From Setoptus koraiensis (lineage: Eukaryota > Arthropoda), in NCBI GenBank assembly GCA_048013815.1, contig CM106585.1, positions 558,001-622,000 on the forward strand: a stretch of DNA of 64,000 bases, written 5' to 3'. Below the pieces are notes generated by a model. The model was not told the DNA's origin and did not search any database. It saw nothing but the letters and a program-made list of their open reading frames with translations. Both the position numbers and the translations under genes were made by a program. Numbering within the stretch: position 1 is the stretch's first letter; every line of letters starts with the position of its first letter. This document shows positions 49,501-61,291 of the stretch, piece by piece.

Positions 49501-50394
49501 CCAAATGCACCTTACGACCCGAGATGGTTGATCAATGGGCGCGAAGCTGCTAATGGAACATGGGAAGGAGGTCTATTCGATAAAGGTTCTTTCCTAGAGA
49601 TCCTTAACGGTTGGGCTAAAACTGTTGTTTGTGGACGCGCTAGACTTGGTGGTATACCTGTTGGAGTGATTGCGACAGAGACAAGAACTGTTGATTTTAC
49701 CATACCAGCGGATCCAGCTAATCTTGACTCTGAGTCTAAGTCCCTTAGCCAAGCCGGACAAGTATGGTTTCCGGACAGCAGTTACAAAACAGCCCAGGCC
49801 ATCAACGATTTCAACCGAGAGGGCCTTCCCCTTATAATTTTGGCTAATTGGAGAGGATTTTCTGGTGGTATGAAAGACATGTATGATCAAGTTCTTAAAT
49901 TTGGAGCCTATATCGTTGACAGTTTAAGGCAATATTCACAAGCAATTCTAGTTTATTTGCCTCCATACAGTGAACTAAGAGGCGGTGCTTGGGCTGTGCT
50001 TGATGCATCTATTAACCCTCGTCACATGGAGATGTACGCGGATCCAGAGGCACGTGGCGGTGTACTGGAGCCAGAAGGTGTTGTTGAGATTAGATTCAGA
50101 CAAAAAGACCTTGTTAAGACTATGTATCGAAACGACAAAAAATTAATTCAGTACGCTCAAGAGATGGCAAAAACTGAAGATAGTTCCAGGAAGAAAGAGT
50201 GCGAAACGCTGATAAAAGAAAGAGAGCAGGTATTAATGGCTGCTTATCATCAAGTGGCCCTTAACTTTGCCGACCTCCATGACAAACCATGCAGAATGCT
50301 TGCCAAGGGAGCAATATGTGATATTGTGCCATGGCGAGACTCGCGACAATTTTTCCATATGCGTCTAAGACGCTTAATTTTTGATGAAAGATAG
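43524..50394 (+). CDS. ACC: Acetyl-CoA carboxylase, multidomain
   Basis: Makes malonyl-CoA from acetyl-CoA, bicarbonate and ATP, the committed step of fatty-acid synthesis. 2259 aa from two exons, 43524-48092 and 48184-50394 (91-base phase-0 intron, donor GTTAGT, acceptor CGTACAG). The junction reads MDPTK then [13 protein letters not shown], as in animal ACC. In order: a short N terminus with [10 protein letters not shown], the AMPK site (Ser10 here, Ser79/80 in mammals); biotin carboxylase (about 20-560, [36 protein letters not shown]); biotin carrier with EVMKM, biotinyl Lys711; the central domain (about 800-1500); carboxyltransferase in exon 2 ([46 protein letters not shown]). Slightly shorter than human ACC1 (2346), mainly at the N terminus. 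Keto-enol acaricides target this enzyme. An upstream alternative first exon cannot be excluded. Confidence 0.97.
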
Positions 50395-50498
50395 AAATAA
50401 GATTTATAAACGACGGTGATTTGTTTTTTGATGTTATTTTAACTAAATATTAACGCTCATATTGAGATTTACAGTACTTTCTCTTTCTGATATAAAGT

Positions 50499-51131
50499 TT
50501 AATCAACGTCCATACTGTCAGTGGCTGGCTTCTTCTTTTGACTCTTTTGGCGCATGTATTCGTCAAGATCTGCGTCCAGGTCGTTTTGGCTTAGGCCTGG
50601 GTCTTTGTTTTGATCGTTACTTCGACCCTTTTTAGTGCCCCACGACGAGTTTTTTTTCGCTGATGGTCTTGAGTCAGGTGGATTGGTATCTACTGCGTCA
50701 AGGCCTTCTATTACTTCGTTATGAACAGGTGTCACATCCATAGCTCCTTCTTCGAGTTGTTGTTTAAGCAGCTTGATTCTACGAGCCTCCACCATATATT
50801 CGTCGATGTCAGCATCTAGTTCAGGCCTAGTCACTTCCTCTCTTTCCTCTTGCGGAGTGGCCTCTATTACAATGTTATCGTTGATGGTAAGCATTTTTAG
50901 TCGGGCATTTTTGGTCGATGTAACACCACGAGCCTTCAATTTGAGTGTTCGGAGTAGCTGAACATTTTTGCTTGAGCCCTGCAAACGAGTTGACTCGCCC
51001 GCCTCGACAACAGGTACTTTGGCCTCAAGAGTATGGCATTTGTAGGAATCAAATTTATCATTGAGATCCGACGAGTCAACATCTTTTTGATGCAGCAATA
51101 AATTGAATACTTTGTCTTCTTCGCCGCTCAT
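50499..51131 (-). CDS. CHTOP/Aly-type mRNA-export adaptor-like protein
   Basis: Single exon, 210 aa from ATG at 51131. The recognisable signal is a duplicated C-terminal motif: LDADIDEYMVEARR in the middle and LDADLDEYMRQKSQKKK near the end, with a weaker NDKFDSY near the start. This is the FoP-duplication motif of CHTOP (Friend of PRMT1) and the C terminus of Aly/REF, proteins that bind UAP56 and the TREX export complex. The Arg-Gly-rich region typical of CHTOP is missing and no RRM is present, so it is a reduced or divergent member. Tail-to-tail with the carboxylase (104 bases apart) and divergent from MRPL28. It starts MSGEEDKVFNLL, an octapeptide also found at the start of MRPL28. Family call moderate. 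Confidence 0.6.
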   Translation of the reverse strand: MSGEEDKVFNLLLHQKDVDSSDLNDKFDSYKCHTLEAKVPVVEAGESTRLQGSSKNVQLLRTLKLKARGVTSTKNARLKMLTINDNIVIEATPQEEREEVTRPELDADIDEYMVEARRIKLLKQQLEEGAMDVTPVHNEVIEGLDAVDTNPPDSRPSAKKNSSWGTKKGRSNDQNKDPGLSQNDLDADLDEYMRQKSQKKKPATDSMDVD

Positions 51132-51862
51132 TGTTATCTGATAATTGGTTGATTAGGAATGATACAGATTCACTGAATGTTGCTACTGGGATGAAATGGA
51201 TGGGTAATGAAACAGTGATTGGCAACAATGTGCTCCGGCGGATGAAACGCGTAATGAGGTTATGTGCACCAACTTCTGGCCAAATCTCTGCGCGAGTTGT
51301 TTTTCTCGTGAAAATCACATTCGTGCGGGTGATCGGGGGGGAAAGGCTTGAGCCTCCCATTTCCCTGACTCAGATTGGGGAGCTCCTCCTTCCCGATTAC
51401 GAGATTGGATTTTTATAAGTGCGAGAAATAGGTAAATCGATGGGTGCAATCATACGAATACAGTCCAGGTACCAATCAAATCACATGAAATCTGAGTGTT
51501 AATTGTTGGTCGAATTGTTGGTCTTCAAATATCTGGGAGCTCCCAGCGGAGAGTATGCCTTGCTAGCTCCCCCAGTTAATAGCTTTGTGCAGGCCATTTG
51601 AATGTTGTGAGCATCAATTCGAGCAACCCACATGGCCGTACACAGACTTCGAGCAAAATCCACCAGAGGCGCTGTTGGACTTTGCGGTAAAATGTACAGC
51701 GGCTATTGCATGGATTACAGCTCGCGCAAAGGTTTGATCAGAAGTGAATGCTGACAACTTGCAGCCAAAAATCAGGCCACATTTATTATTATTATTTCAT
51801 CATTTCCTTGGCAACATTCAGTGTATCCAAATCGTTCTTAGGTGGCCAATTATCAGACAACA
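51132..51862. promoter_or_regulatory. Divergent promoter region, CHTOP-like/MRPL28
   Basis: 731 bases between two divergent ATGs. It contains a perfect 14-bp palindrome CTGGGAGCTCCCAG (51533-51546) and related GGGGAGCTCC (about 51379) and GCTAGCTCCCCC (about 51560) words, all unusually GC-rich for the window. A shared promoter is inferred. Confidence 0.5.
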
Positions 51863-52633
51863 ATGGGCGCTGAGGATAAAGTATTTAATCTACTGCGTCG
51901 TTCTGCTGTTTCCTACAATGCCGTCAAGAGGCTCCCTGCCGCATATTTAAAATACTACGAGGCATCTCAAAAGCCGGAGACAAGGGTACACGATTCGGCG
52001 CCAGAGACAAAATATCTAGATTACCAACAGGACCCTGAAAGTGGTTACATTTACAGAGTGCCAGATCAGCCGATACCCGTGTTCAGGCCCGAGCAATCAC
52101 AAGTGGGACTTTGGGGGGGTGTTGGTTGTATAAAGGGATTTGAGAAGCCAAAATTCAACAAGCCAAGACACACTAAATTTTGGTCGCCCACCCTGGAGCG
52201 CCATCTGCTATATTCGGACATATTAGATATCTACATTGATGTTGTAGTTACCAAGAGAACGTTAGAACTAATCGACCAACATCATGGCCTAGACTCTTAC
52301 ATACTGAGCACTCGTGATCAAGACCTACACTCAAAATTGGGCGTGAGTCTCAAGCACAAAATGTTGGTTGCTTTAGCTAAACAAGATTATCATGATGATG
52401 ATGAAACAAAAAAGAAGTATGTGACAGAGAAATATAAGAATTTTGTCATGCCATTGGAAGAGGCCGAATGGCATGGTTTAAGCGTGGCACAAGCCATAAT
52501 CAAAGACAGATGGAGCAACCTCAATCAACAAATAGATCCACCCTTAAAACAAATCTACGCCGAGAAGTTAGTTGCCGATTTAAAATTGGAAAAAGAAAGG
52601 CAGGCCAAGGAAGATGCAGAGAAAACGCAATAG
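51863..52633 (+). CDS. mRpL28: Mitochondrial ribosomal protein L28 (bL28m)
   Basis: Large-subunit protein of the mitochondrial ribosome. Single exon; ATG at 51863 gives 256 aa, the same length as the human protein. Family marks: RLPAAYLKYYE near the N terminus, PDQPIPVFRPEQSQVGLWGGVGCIKG, the core bL28 fold with FWSPTLERHLLYSDILDIYIDVVVTKRTLELIDQHHGLDSYIL, then SKLGVSLKHKMLVALAKQDY and PLEEAEWHGLSVAQAI. The first 18 residues (MGAEDKVFNLLRRSAVSY) should act in mitochondrial import yet include acidic Glu-Asp, and share EDKVFNLL with the divergent neighbour. A GTG codon 21 bases upstream extends the frame but is not needed. Confidence 0.93.
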   Translation: MGAEDKVFNLLRRSAVSYNAVKRLPAAYLKYYEASQKPETRVHDSAPETKYLDYQQDPESGYIYRVPDQPIPVFRPEQSQVGLWGGVGCIKGFEKPKFNKPRHTKFWSPTLERHLLYSDILDIYIDVVVTKRTLELIDQHHGLDSYILSTRDQDLHSKLGVSLKHKMLVALAKQDYHDDDETKKKYVTEKYKNFVMPLEEAEWHGLSVAQAIIKDRWSNLNQQIDPPLKQIYAEKLVADLKLEKERQAKEDAEKTQ

Positions 52634-52814
52634 ATTACGGGTCTGGCTTGATTGTTATAGCAATATGAAATGTACGTGGATGAAATGTACGAAAATGAAA
52701 CGATTGTTTCCCATAGAATATACAATCCTACATTATTTGGTGCAATTAATGGGGAATATTCATTACGCATAGATAATTACTTCAATTTGTTGGCCGGTGT
52801 GTTATCTGTGTTTA

Positions 52815-55696
52815 TTAAGTTGTCACCACGGCACATTTACTAATGTGTTTATTTTTTGCTAAGGATTGGCCACGCTCTCTACTGGTATCACTATTACTAC
52901 TATGGTCGTATTCAGTTATGTAAAACTTTTGGTTTAGATAGATGAATCTAATTAACAATTTATACAATGTACTGTCGGCCTTTATCTGGACATACATGGC
53001 CAAAAAGAAGGACAGAAACAATAATGCTCCACACATCAATGTGGCCTTCTCGCTTGAACTTAGCTCAGTGTGATTGTTGCTGGAATGTGATGATGGATAT
53101 TTGTGATGATATATATTCGCTTGCATGCCATCAAGATTGGACTCGTTAACAAACAAAACAAATATAACAGCGCAAGCTATCATGGTCAATATACAGCCAA
53201 CAAATATTGTATGTAACAGTATATCTTTGCAGGAACAATTTGGCAATCTCCAGCATCTTAGGTCAAATTTTGTGTGCCACAAATATTCATAGTTACAAAG
53301 TTCACAACTTAGAGGTTTCCTAGTATCCTTATTGGAGATTTCTAACCATTTCTGTACGTGTGAAAAAGATCAGAGATAGATAGTTATCAGAGTGGTGTTA
53401 GTTTAGTTACATATCACCAGCATTTAAATTTGATTGATTCATCTATATTCAGAGTACTTACGAGAAGACAACCGCAATGAATGTATTGCATTGTACCAGA
53501 ACATTTACAAGGCGATATTAGTTTGTCATTGCGCTTTGATCCAACATGACATATTTTACAGAATGGAGCTTGAGAGCTAGTTGAGCATATTGTCATAGTA
53601 TCACTAATATCACTGGCGTATAAATGTGCATTATTTTTATCATCATTATTATTTGTATAGCTGCTGTCACTAGTTGTTGCAGCTGGTTCCAATTCGATAG
53701 TGTTAACACTGTCTAGACTGATTTGCGACTCGGAAAAATGACCGCGACACATAACGGTACTGGGCTTCTGATAATGTCGTTGATTATGATGATTTTCATA
53801 ATTAGCCAGAGTCGTTTGCATTATTTGACTACTGTTGTCTTGATGTCTATTGTTGTTGTAGTTGTAATAGTTGTTGTTGTTGTTGTTGTGCACGGGTTGT
53901 TGTTGTCTACGATGACCCGAAGCCGTGTTATTAATGTTAGGTGGCCTATGTGCTTGAACTATCGATGACGCAAATGAAGATGAGGACGACGACGAAGGCG
54001 AGGACATGATGTATCTCTTGCTAGGTCGTGGAGTATATTTCATAATTCTACTCGATACCTGTTGCGATGGTTGTTGTGATATATCGTAATGACGCGAGGC
54101 AAGATTTGAGTTGCTATTGGCCGTAGTCAATGATGGTGGTGATATATTTCTCTGTTGTTGTGGCTGTTGTTGGTGGCGCCCTCTTATTATATTGAATCTA
54201 TTCATAATGTCGAGCATGATAGAATCAGAAGTGTCTTGCTGCCGATGCCTTTGCTGTTGATGGAAATTAGATGTTGCGTTGCCGCTGATAATATTATTAT
54301 TGTTGTTGTTATTTGTAACAACTTCAATGATGTCATCATTTCGCATGGATATTGATTGGCTGGCGTTGCCGGTGGTTGCTGCAGCAGCAGCGGCTGATAG
54401 TATAACTGATGGTACATAATCAGTAGTGTCAAGAGCATAATCTTGTTGTTGTTTGCTTGATTCAATCATGGGCACTATAACGGGGCTAGGGTGACTCGGA
54501 TAGTTGGCTTCTACGTTGTTTGTTGTTGCTATTATGTAACTACTTTCCGGCGTCGGATAATAACTACCTATGGGCGCTTGTTGTTGTTGCGCTTGCTGTG
54601 ATCTATGATAGTGTCGTTTATTTATTTGCAGTTTTTGCTGTTGCTGTTGTTGATTATGAGCACTAGCAGTGTCAACCGATAATTCACTGGTAGTAGTTGA
54701 TGTTTGCTGTTGTTCAAGGTTAACGGCAGTGGCGGCAACAGTAGCAGTTGCATTAGAAATAATGTCGTTGGTATCTATGTGATTAAATGTATTAAGTGTT
54801 TGTGTCATGTCTTTCTGGCAATCACTATTCACTCGATCACAACTGTTGCCGCCACGAATATTCTTTTTACCGACAGCAACACTGGCATAGCTAAGGCAAT
54901 TTTCATCACTACTACCACCGCCGCCGCCACTACTACTGCCACTACTACCATTGCCACTATTACAACTACGGTTGTTATTATTATTATTATACAGCAACGT
55001 ATCTGCGTTATTAGTTGTGCCAAGAGTTGTTGCTGTTGCGACTTTCAGACGATCACAATCGTTCTCTCGTAAGCTCTTGTGGCCACCACATATTAGCGCC
55101 ATGTTTTTATCTGGTTGTGTCGACAATGCTTGTTGCTGTTGTCTTTCGTCTAATCCAATGTAAATGTCGTTGTCGTTGTCGCCACTACAATTGACGATTG
55201 GCTGCAATAGTGGCGACAAGAGAGCCGAGTCGGCGTTGTGACTCGCCAATTTATAGTCGCTCTTATTTTTTACGCTTCGCCTGACCGCTGTGCCCAGCAA
55301 GCCCACGCTCTGTTTATTGTCCTCGGTATCACTGCTTGTTTCATGCAGCACCTGTCGTTGATGTTGTTGTTGATGGTGGTGCTGCTGTGAGTCGGCAGCA
55401 ACAATGTCAGTATGGCTGTCTGCGTTATTGTGACATTGTTTTGCTTGCCATGCCATCAACTGGGGATTGTAGTCAAGCTCAAGACCATGGGCCAGCAAAT
55501 TGGACGAATTGGTCCAGCCAGCTTTGGCCCGTTGCTGTTGTTGTTGTTGCTGCTGCTGTTGACGTTGCTCATGAGGAGCGTCCAAAAACAAGAGAGACGG
55601 CAAACTGGCCGGAAATCTCTTGTTGTATCTCAGACTGAAACTTGTCTTGTCTCGTTGTTGTTCTTTGCGCCTCAGCTTGTACTCTTTTGCCGTCAT
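52815..55696 (-). CDS. MARCH1/8-like membrane RING-CH E3 ubiquitin ligase
   Basis: Membrane-bound E3 ligase that ubiquitinates transmembrane proteins for endosomal sorting. Two exons on the minus strand: 55696-53462 and 53351-52815 (donor GTAAGT, acceptor CACGTACAG, phase 0), 923 aa. The RING-CH finger spans the junction at about 713-770: CKIC, SPCKCSG, IHCGC, LLKWLEIS, CELCNYEYLW. Two membrane segments follow (IFVGCILTMIACAVIFVLFV and ALLFLSFFLAMYV), the MARCH1/8 layout, then a short cytosolic tail. The first 700 residues are Gln/Asn/Ser/His-rich low complexity with several poly-Q and poly-N runs, far longer than vertebrate MARCH8 (about 290 aa in total). The ligase call rests on the C-terminal third; the start is the first ATG of the long frame. 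Confidence 0.87.
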
Positions 55697-58600
55697 GACT
55701 CGCTGTCTAATGCTAATAATTATGTCACTGATGTTGCTATAATAATGATGCCACTGTCAACGAAACGATACCATTGTCACAATAGCTAACATGCTGATTG
55801 ATAATTAGATTTAGCGAATTGTTCCATCGATTATCTCGTTCCGCCAATGTGTGTATGTGCCAGCGTGTGTGTGCCTTAATTGATTATATATATAAATATA
55901 TATCTAACTAACTAACAGTCAGAGTCGATGTTATCTCACTGTCGTATAAGTGTTATTCTATTCTGGGCTGTCTCCGGACATTTAGACACTACAATTGAGA
56001 CAACTATAACTCGATTGGCAAGAACAAGCGGGCGACAAAAATGACAGTTGCGAGCTGTTGTGACAGAAGCAGTTTATTTTGAAACAACAACTGCAATAGC
56101 TTGCTTGTTGTTGTCACATTAGAACATGACACTAGATAATGGCTATTATACTGCATTATCCACTTGTTGCTTACACTACCGGCTGGCTCGGCGATTCTTT
56201 GCGTCAGTTCGCCGAGTGAGTCAGGTGAGTTTCAGTAGTTGCTGTAGCTGTCGTTGTTGTTGTCGTTGATGGTGTTCTCCCTAACTGATGAATTTTGTTG
56301 TTTTTTTTTTTGCTGCTTTCCCTCTATGTTGCAGCACAAGTCTGAAAGTGATTATCAACAGGCTGGCAATGAGTGAGCATTTTGGGGGTTGGACACGCTG
56401 CCAGTCCGTAGTCTAGTGGCAACATACACCGAATAATAAAACTAAACGAACTCAACATCCAACAACAGCAAAAATAAATAATGCACTTTGTCATACACCT
56501 GTTAGCAGTAGGTTTGTTCGTGTCAGTCGGTGTTAAGTATTTTGCTACTTACTACTTGTGTGTGTCTATGCTGGGATCTACCGACTATGTGGTTTGTGTG
56601 TGTGTAGACGAGGAAATTGTGATGAAACTGGCAGCTGAATGATGAAATTACAAAACAACAACTGACATTTGCAACGGTAGCAGCGATTGATGCGGTTTAG
56701 AATATTTGTTCATTTTCGTCATCTATCGTGTTCTTAATCGCGTACAGTATTACCGAATATCGTTGCGTGGCGCTTAGTGTGCAGTTGTGTCGAAAATGGA
56801 CGTAGGGTGGCGAAATGACAGCCAATCCAGTAGCAACAGCGACGAAAGACAGTGCGCGCGTATCAATTCGCGAGATTACAGTAAGTGTAAGTGTCAGTGA
56901 GTTAGCGAATGGCCCGCACAATGGAGTCTTGCCAGCTCTGGCTGGCCAGTCGCGTTCACTAATGAATTGACAAGCGAAAAAAGATCTAGCGCCACAACAG
57001 CGGGCAATAAATTGTTTTTTATGAGCCGTATTAGTGAAAGTGTCGATAGGTACAATGTCTAATATACATGCACTAATATAATAATAATAATAATAACAGT
57101 ATTAATAGCTTGTTTCGGCTAGAATTCCAATGCGAATGATTTATCCTGCGCGATTCGAATTGGCATTTAAATTAGCAAGCCATAAATCTAGCTTCGACGG
57201 CGCACATGGCGCCAACTGAATAGCCCCCAAGTTGAATGATAATGAGTTAGCTTGGGCAACAGCAAATGTCTAGTCGCCATTGTTGTCTCGGCTTAACCAT
57301 TGTGCTCCTTTTGGCTGCCGTCGCTTGCTGTGGCAACCGAAAGACAAACAAACAATGCTAGCGCTGTCAATTAGCCAATAGTTAGTTGGGTAGCGACGCA
57401 TAGCTCAGGCTAATTACGCCGTACGCACAGTGGGCACGTGGTTGCACTACCAACAGGGTTACATAAGTGGCTAACTCACCTGTGTGGCTCATGTTGTTTA
57501 TTGTTTGTCTCCAGTGTGTGCTTGTTAGTTTGTGCATTTGTTTCCCTGATGTGATATCGTGTGCCGTGTGGCCTTGAATGAGCCTTTATTCTCTATAGAA
57601 TCTAAAAACAAATTCTTTTTTGCTACCGAAATTCATCTCACAATGAAACTCTCTTATGTGCCTCTCATCTGAGTGCGTATGTGAGTGTGGCTATCACTAA
57701 AACTTTGTTAACGTTACTACGACATGCAGTAACATGATGAGCAGTTATGCAAATTCACCCTTTCTCACTCGAGAAGCGAGTGAGTGTGTGATGAGAAGCG
57801 AGGAATGAAAAATTTCCCTGAAACTGCTCATGTCTGCTGTTAGCACAATTGGCTAATGGAGACGCTTGTGTTGCCAGCAGTTTTACACGATCTCACAAGT
57901 GGAGCTGGTTCGTTAATATCCGGATAATTGCTCATCATTGTTGTTTGTTTATTGTTACTTTGGCCTTTCCACAGCGACAACCTCTCAGCTGCTTGCGAAC
58001 AAGTGTGCATATCTGGCACCTACTAATTAGTTGATTGATGGCGCCACTTTTATGCACACTTGGCGACAACAATAACTGTCTAATGCCCACAGAGAGCAAC
58101 TGGAGATGAACAGCGGAATTGGATCGATTCGTTGGAGTTGCCGCAGAGCCAATGATAATCTCATCCGAGACGCTGAAATGCACGAGCGAATTGTGCCTAC
58201 TCAAGCAAACAATTCACATTTGAATAAAGGTATCGCGATGCATGCAAATCATGACGCTGATTGTGCACTGTTGCCATTTAAACTGCAGGTCTGCTGTTGC
58301 CCCTACTTATCATTGGCTCGCTTCTTGTCAAATCTACGTGCGTTCGATTCACCTGTTCACTTTGGCTGACAACGTTTGTGAGTTGCGAGTGGCGTTGTGA
58401 GCTCATTCTCAGCTTGTGAGTGCTTGCTGACAGCGATTATTGTTGGACGAGTATTCAGCTTAGGACAAGTTGCAACAACAGTCACTGTTGAACAGCGAGA
58501 GAACTCAAACAAAATGTTAAGAAGAAGACGAATTATATTCGCAAGGGGATGCTTTTTCGGTTGTGGTTGCCAGCGAGACAGAGAGAGCGAGAGAGAGAGA

Positions 58601-61123
58601 GAGAGAGAATTGCTGTGGTGCGATTATTGCAGCATGGGGTTGCTCAGCGGCTCAACATGATGCCAATGTGTAGAGCAACTTTTCAAGTGCACAAGTCAAC
58701 AGTTGGAGAGTGCTGCAAAGTGGAGAGAGTCAACACACTCGCTAACTAATAAGAATACAGGCGCAACCTGTTGGCGTCATTTTCACAAGCCTCTATTATA
58801 TCTATCGATTTGCAATACAACAATTCACCTGTTGTTGAACCGTTACATCTAATTGGTTAGGTGCTGCCAGCAGACGACCATCTATTGCAACAGCAACAGC
58901 AGCAGCAACAACAATGCGATTCGCACCCTATTAGCGCATGAATCCGGCAACAACTTTCGTCCCATTACTATCATCACTATTATCAACATATACAATCATA
59001 TGGACGGCATACGCTAGCATTGTAAGGATGATATAATGAAGTGAACACAAACATTTCACTTGTCGGAATATTTCCATGAGACTTGCCGCTGAACTAATTG
59101 ATTATCAGCTTGCGATAATGCGCGCCTTGTCGTGCAAAAGAATGGGCATTTGAGTGAGCGCGCAAAGGAACAAACAAACAAACATTAGCTAATATTGGCC
59201 AATGTTGCTTGGCTGATTAGCCAACCAACGTTGCCAACTCACCAAGCTGGCGCCCGACGTGACTAACAATGTAAATTTTGATGCGGTCTCGTCACTTGGC
59301 GGCCTATCCATTCAATGTTATTATAGCGATATTGGCCAAGCCTTGTCATTATCATCATCTCCCTTTGATATGAGCATTATTATATAAATAGTTTGTTTGT
59401 ATGACGCCACACGAGATACCAGACAATACAAGAGCAACAATAGTTATTAATTTATGACGACATAACAATTATTATTACGCCATTATCAGTGGCGCACAAG
59501 TGACAATAGCACACCAACTTATCTCATGTGTCGATAACGCTGTTGATTGGCTTTGGTAAGGATCAAATCTTTCATTTCTCTACTTTCATGTCTCCATTGA
59601 CAACAATTAATCAGCAACAATCACACTCAATAGCCTGACAAGTTAGTTTGTCATTGCAAGCTCACTCAGCAGTCTAAACGCGATTCACGCGTGAATACTG
59701 CCAATTATCCGTCTGGCTGCTCAACAGCGGTCTTTACATAATTTTAAGTTTGCTTTATTTCGCAATATTTTCTTTAGTAACACTTACCGCAATTTGTTAA
59801 TGTGCACTGTACTGTTGTCATTGTTATGCGACCGAAAGCAACGGTGTCTTTATCAACCAAACCACAATCATATCGACAATCAAAATACAACCGAATCAAC
59901 ATATTAGTTATCACATAAGTGTGCAGACAGTGAATGTACAGTGGTGAACAAATTGAATGTCGACATCACTCGATCCAGGCACAAGTCGGCAATGACTTGA
60001 AAAGTCAGCGCTGCCGACGGGCACAAATTATCACCCTCACCTGTGTACAGTCTGATTAATAAGCTAATAATTAGATGATATTTCTGCTTATAAGGCGCTT
60101 GTAACTTGCAGAGATTGTCAGCCAGTAGTGAACTACATGCATGCAACGAATGCATAATGTTTTAAATGCCGTTTATCGCTGACGCTGACAACTAATGCCA
60201 GCAACAGAACATAATCGATCGAATTTGCATGGGCAACCGTCACCACTAATGATGATGTTGATGACGCGCCACTGTTATGGAGACGATGATCGCAATAATT
60301 AGTTTGTTGTAAATTAATTATCCTTGCAGATTCACCTGTGTGTGAGCGTTGAAAGAGCACAAAACTTGTTAAATGTTGAAACTGATCACTGCAACTATGG
60401 CGCTCACATCCAAACCATATCCATGCTAATAGAATGTTGGCGATGCTAAGTAGGCAGTGGGGAGCTGCGTCATGAGAGCAAAAAATTGAAAGTTGTAAGT
60501 GGCTCTCATCTTGGAACGGTAATGTTTAAGATAGTGACTGGCAAGAGCATTTGAAACAGTGTTGCCGCTGTAAATGCCAAACAGCCAGTGCACTGGAGGA
60601 CTGTATCATCTATTAATGTTAAGTGAATCAAATTGTTGTTGTAATTAAATTTATAAATTACTGAACTGTCAATCGGCAACGTTCGCCACCCTAATATTCA
60701 AATGATATTAAGCTATATTGGAAGTGGCACGCTGACTTTCGATACATTCCAATTAAACTCTCAAGATTTGACTCTAAAGTAACCGTGAGAGTGACTCACA
60801 GACACGAGACTATCTGCTGGGGATTTTATGACTATTGTTCAAAGTCACCACTTGGCAACTGGTAAATCGCTAAACAAGCTTGCCGGTGCAATAGATGTAA
60901 AGTTTTAAGCTGAACAATTAACGTCTAAAGTATCTATAGTGATAAGTCAATAGAACAACGTAATGACTAACAAGTGGACACATGATTTGAGCGTGCACAA
61001 AATCTTTTACTCGTACAAACTGTAAAAGGCACCTAGTTTTATTCTATTTTCAAAAAGTCAGACAAAAACTATTCAAAATCAATGTGATCCCCAATGCGTA
61101 ATTGGCTTGTCTCTGTCCTGGCT
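55697..61123. other. Gene-free 5.4-kb stretch upstream of the MARCH-like gene
   Basis: The left end should hold the MARCH-like promoter and 5' UTR. No other gene is supported: short frames lie on both strands without domains. A GA microsatellite sits at 58581-58608 and a poly-T run near 56302. Otherwise nothing was recognised. Confidence 0.5.
58581..58608. repeat. GA dinucleotide microsatellite
   Basis: GAGA units with one GCGA interruption. Confidence 0.85.
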
Positions 61124-61291
61124 CTAATCGTCATAGTAAGGCCCCCAAACGCCCGGTTCGATCCCAGGAGGGCGACTATCGTCCCAGTCGAATTCTTCTA
61201 TTGGTAGGTCCGGATGCGGAAGCGTCGCTACTGCGGTGGCGACCATGAGGACTACGAATACAAGAGCTAGAGTAATCTGACTGAAATTCAT
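61124..61291 (-). CDS. Small secreted acidic peptide, array copy 1 (55 aa)
   Basis: ATG at 61291 starts MNFSQITLALVFVVLMVATAV, a signal peptide identical to that of copy 2. The mature part of about 34 residues is acidic, Pro-rich and free of Cys (PIEEFDWDDSRPPG, VWGPYYDD). The frame closes at 61124, but sequence past the stop still reads QDRDKPITHW, matching the C-terminal end of copy 3 (GGPITHW). Copy 1 is therefore a shortened product or a decaying gene. It has the same promoter as copy 2, with TATAAAA and a GGAATGTTCC palindrome. The family is not recognised; secretion is inferred from the signal peptide. Confidence 0.6.
   Translation of the reverse strand: MNFSQITLALVFVVLMVATAVATLPHPDLPIEEFDWDDSRPPGIEPGVWGPYYDD

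Noticed and set aside
51650-51720. ATCCACCAGAGGCGCTG, shared with the MITE copies
   Set aside because: Only 17 bases match and the surrounding sequence does not; too short to call an element fragment.
61155-61170. GGTTCGATCCC, a tRNA B-box-like word
   Set aside because: It lies inside the coding part of array copy 1, and no A box or cloverleaf could be made around it.
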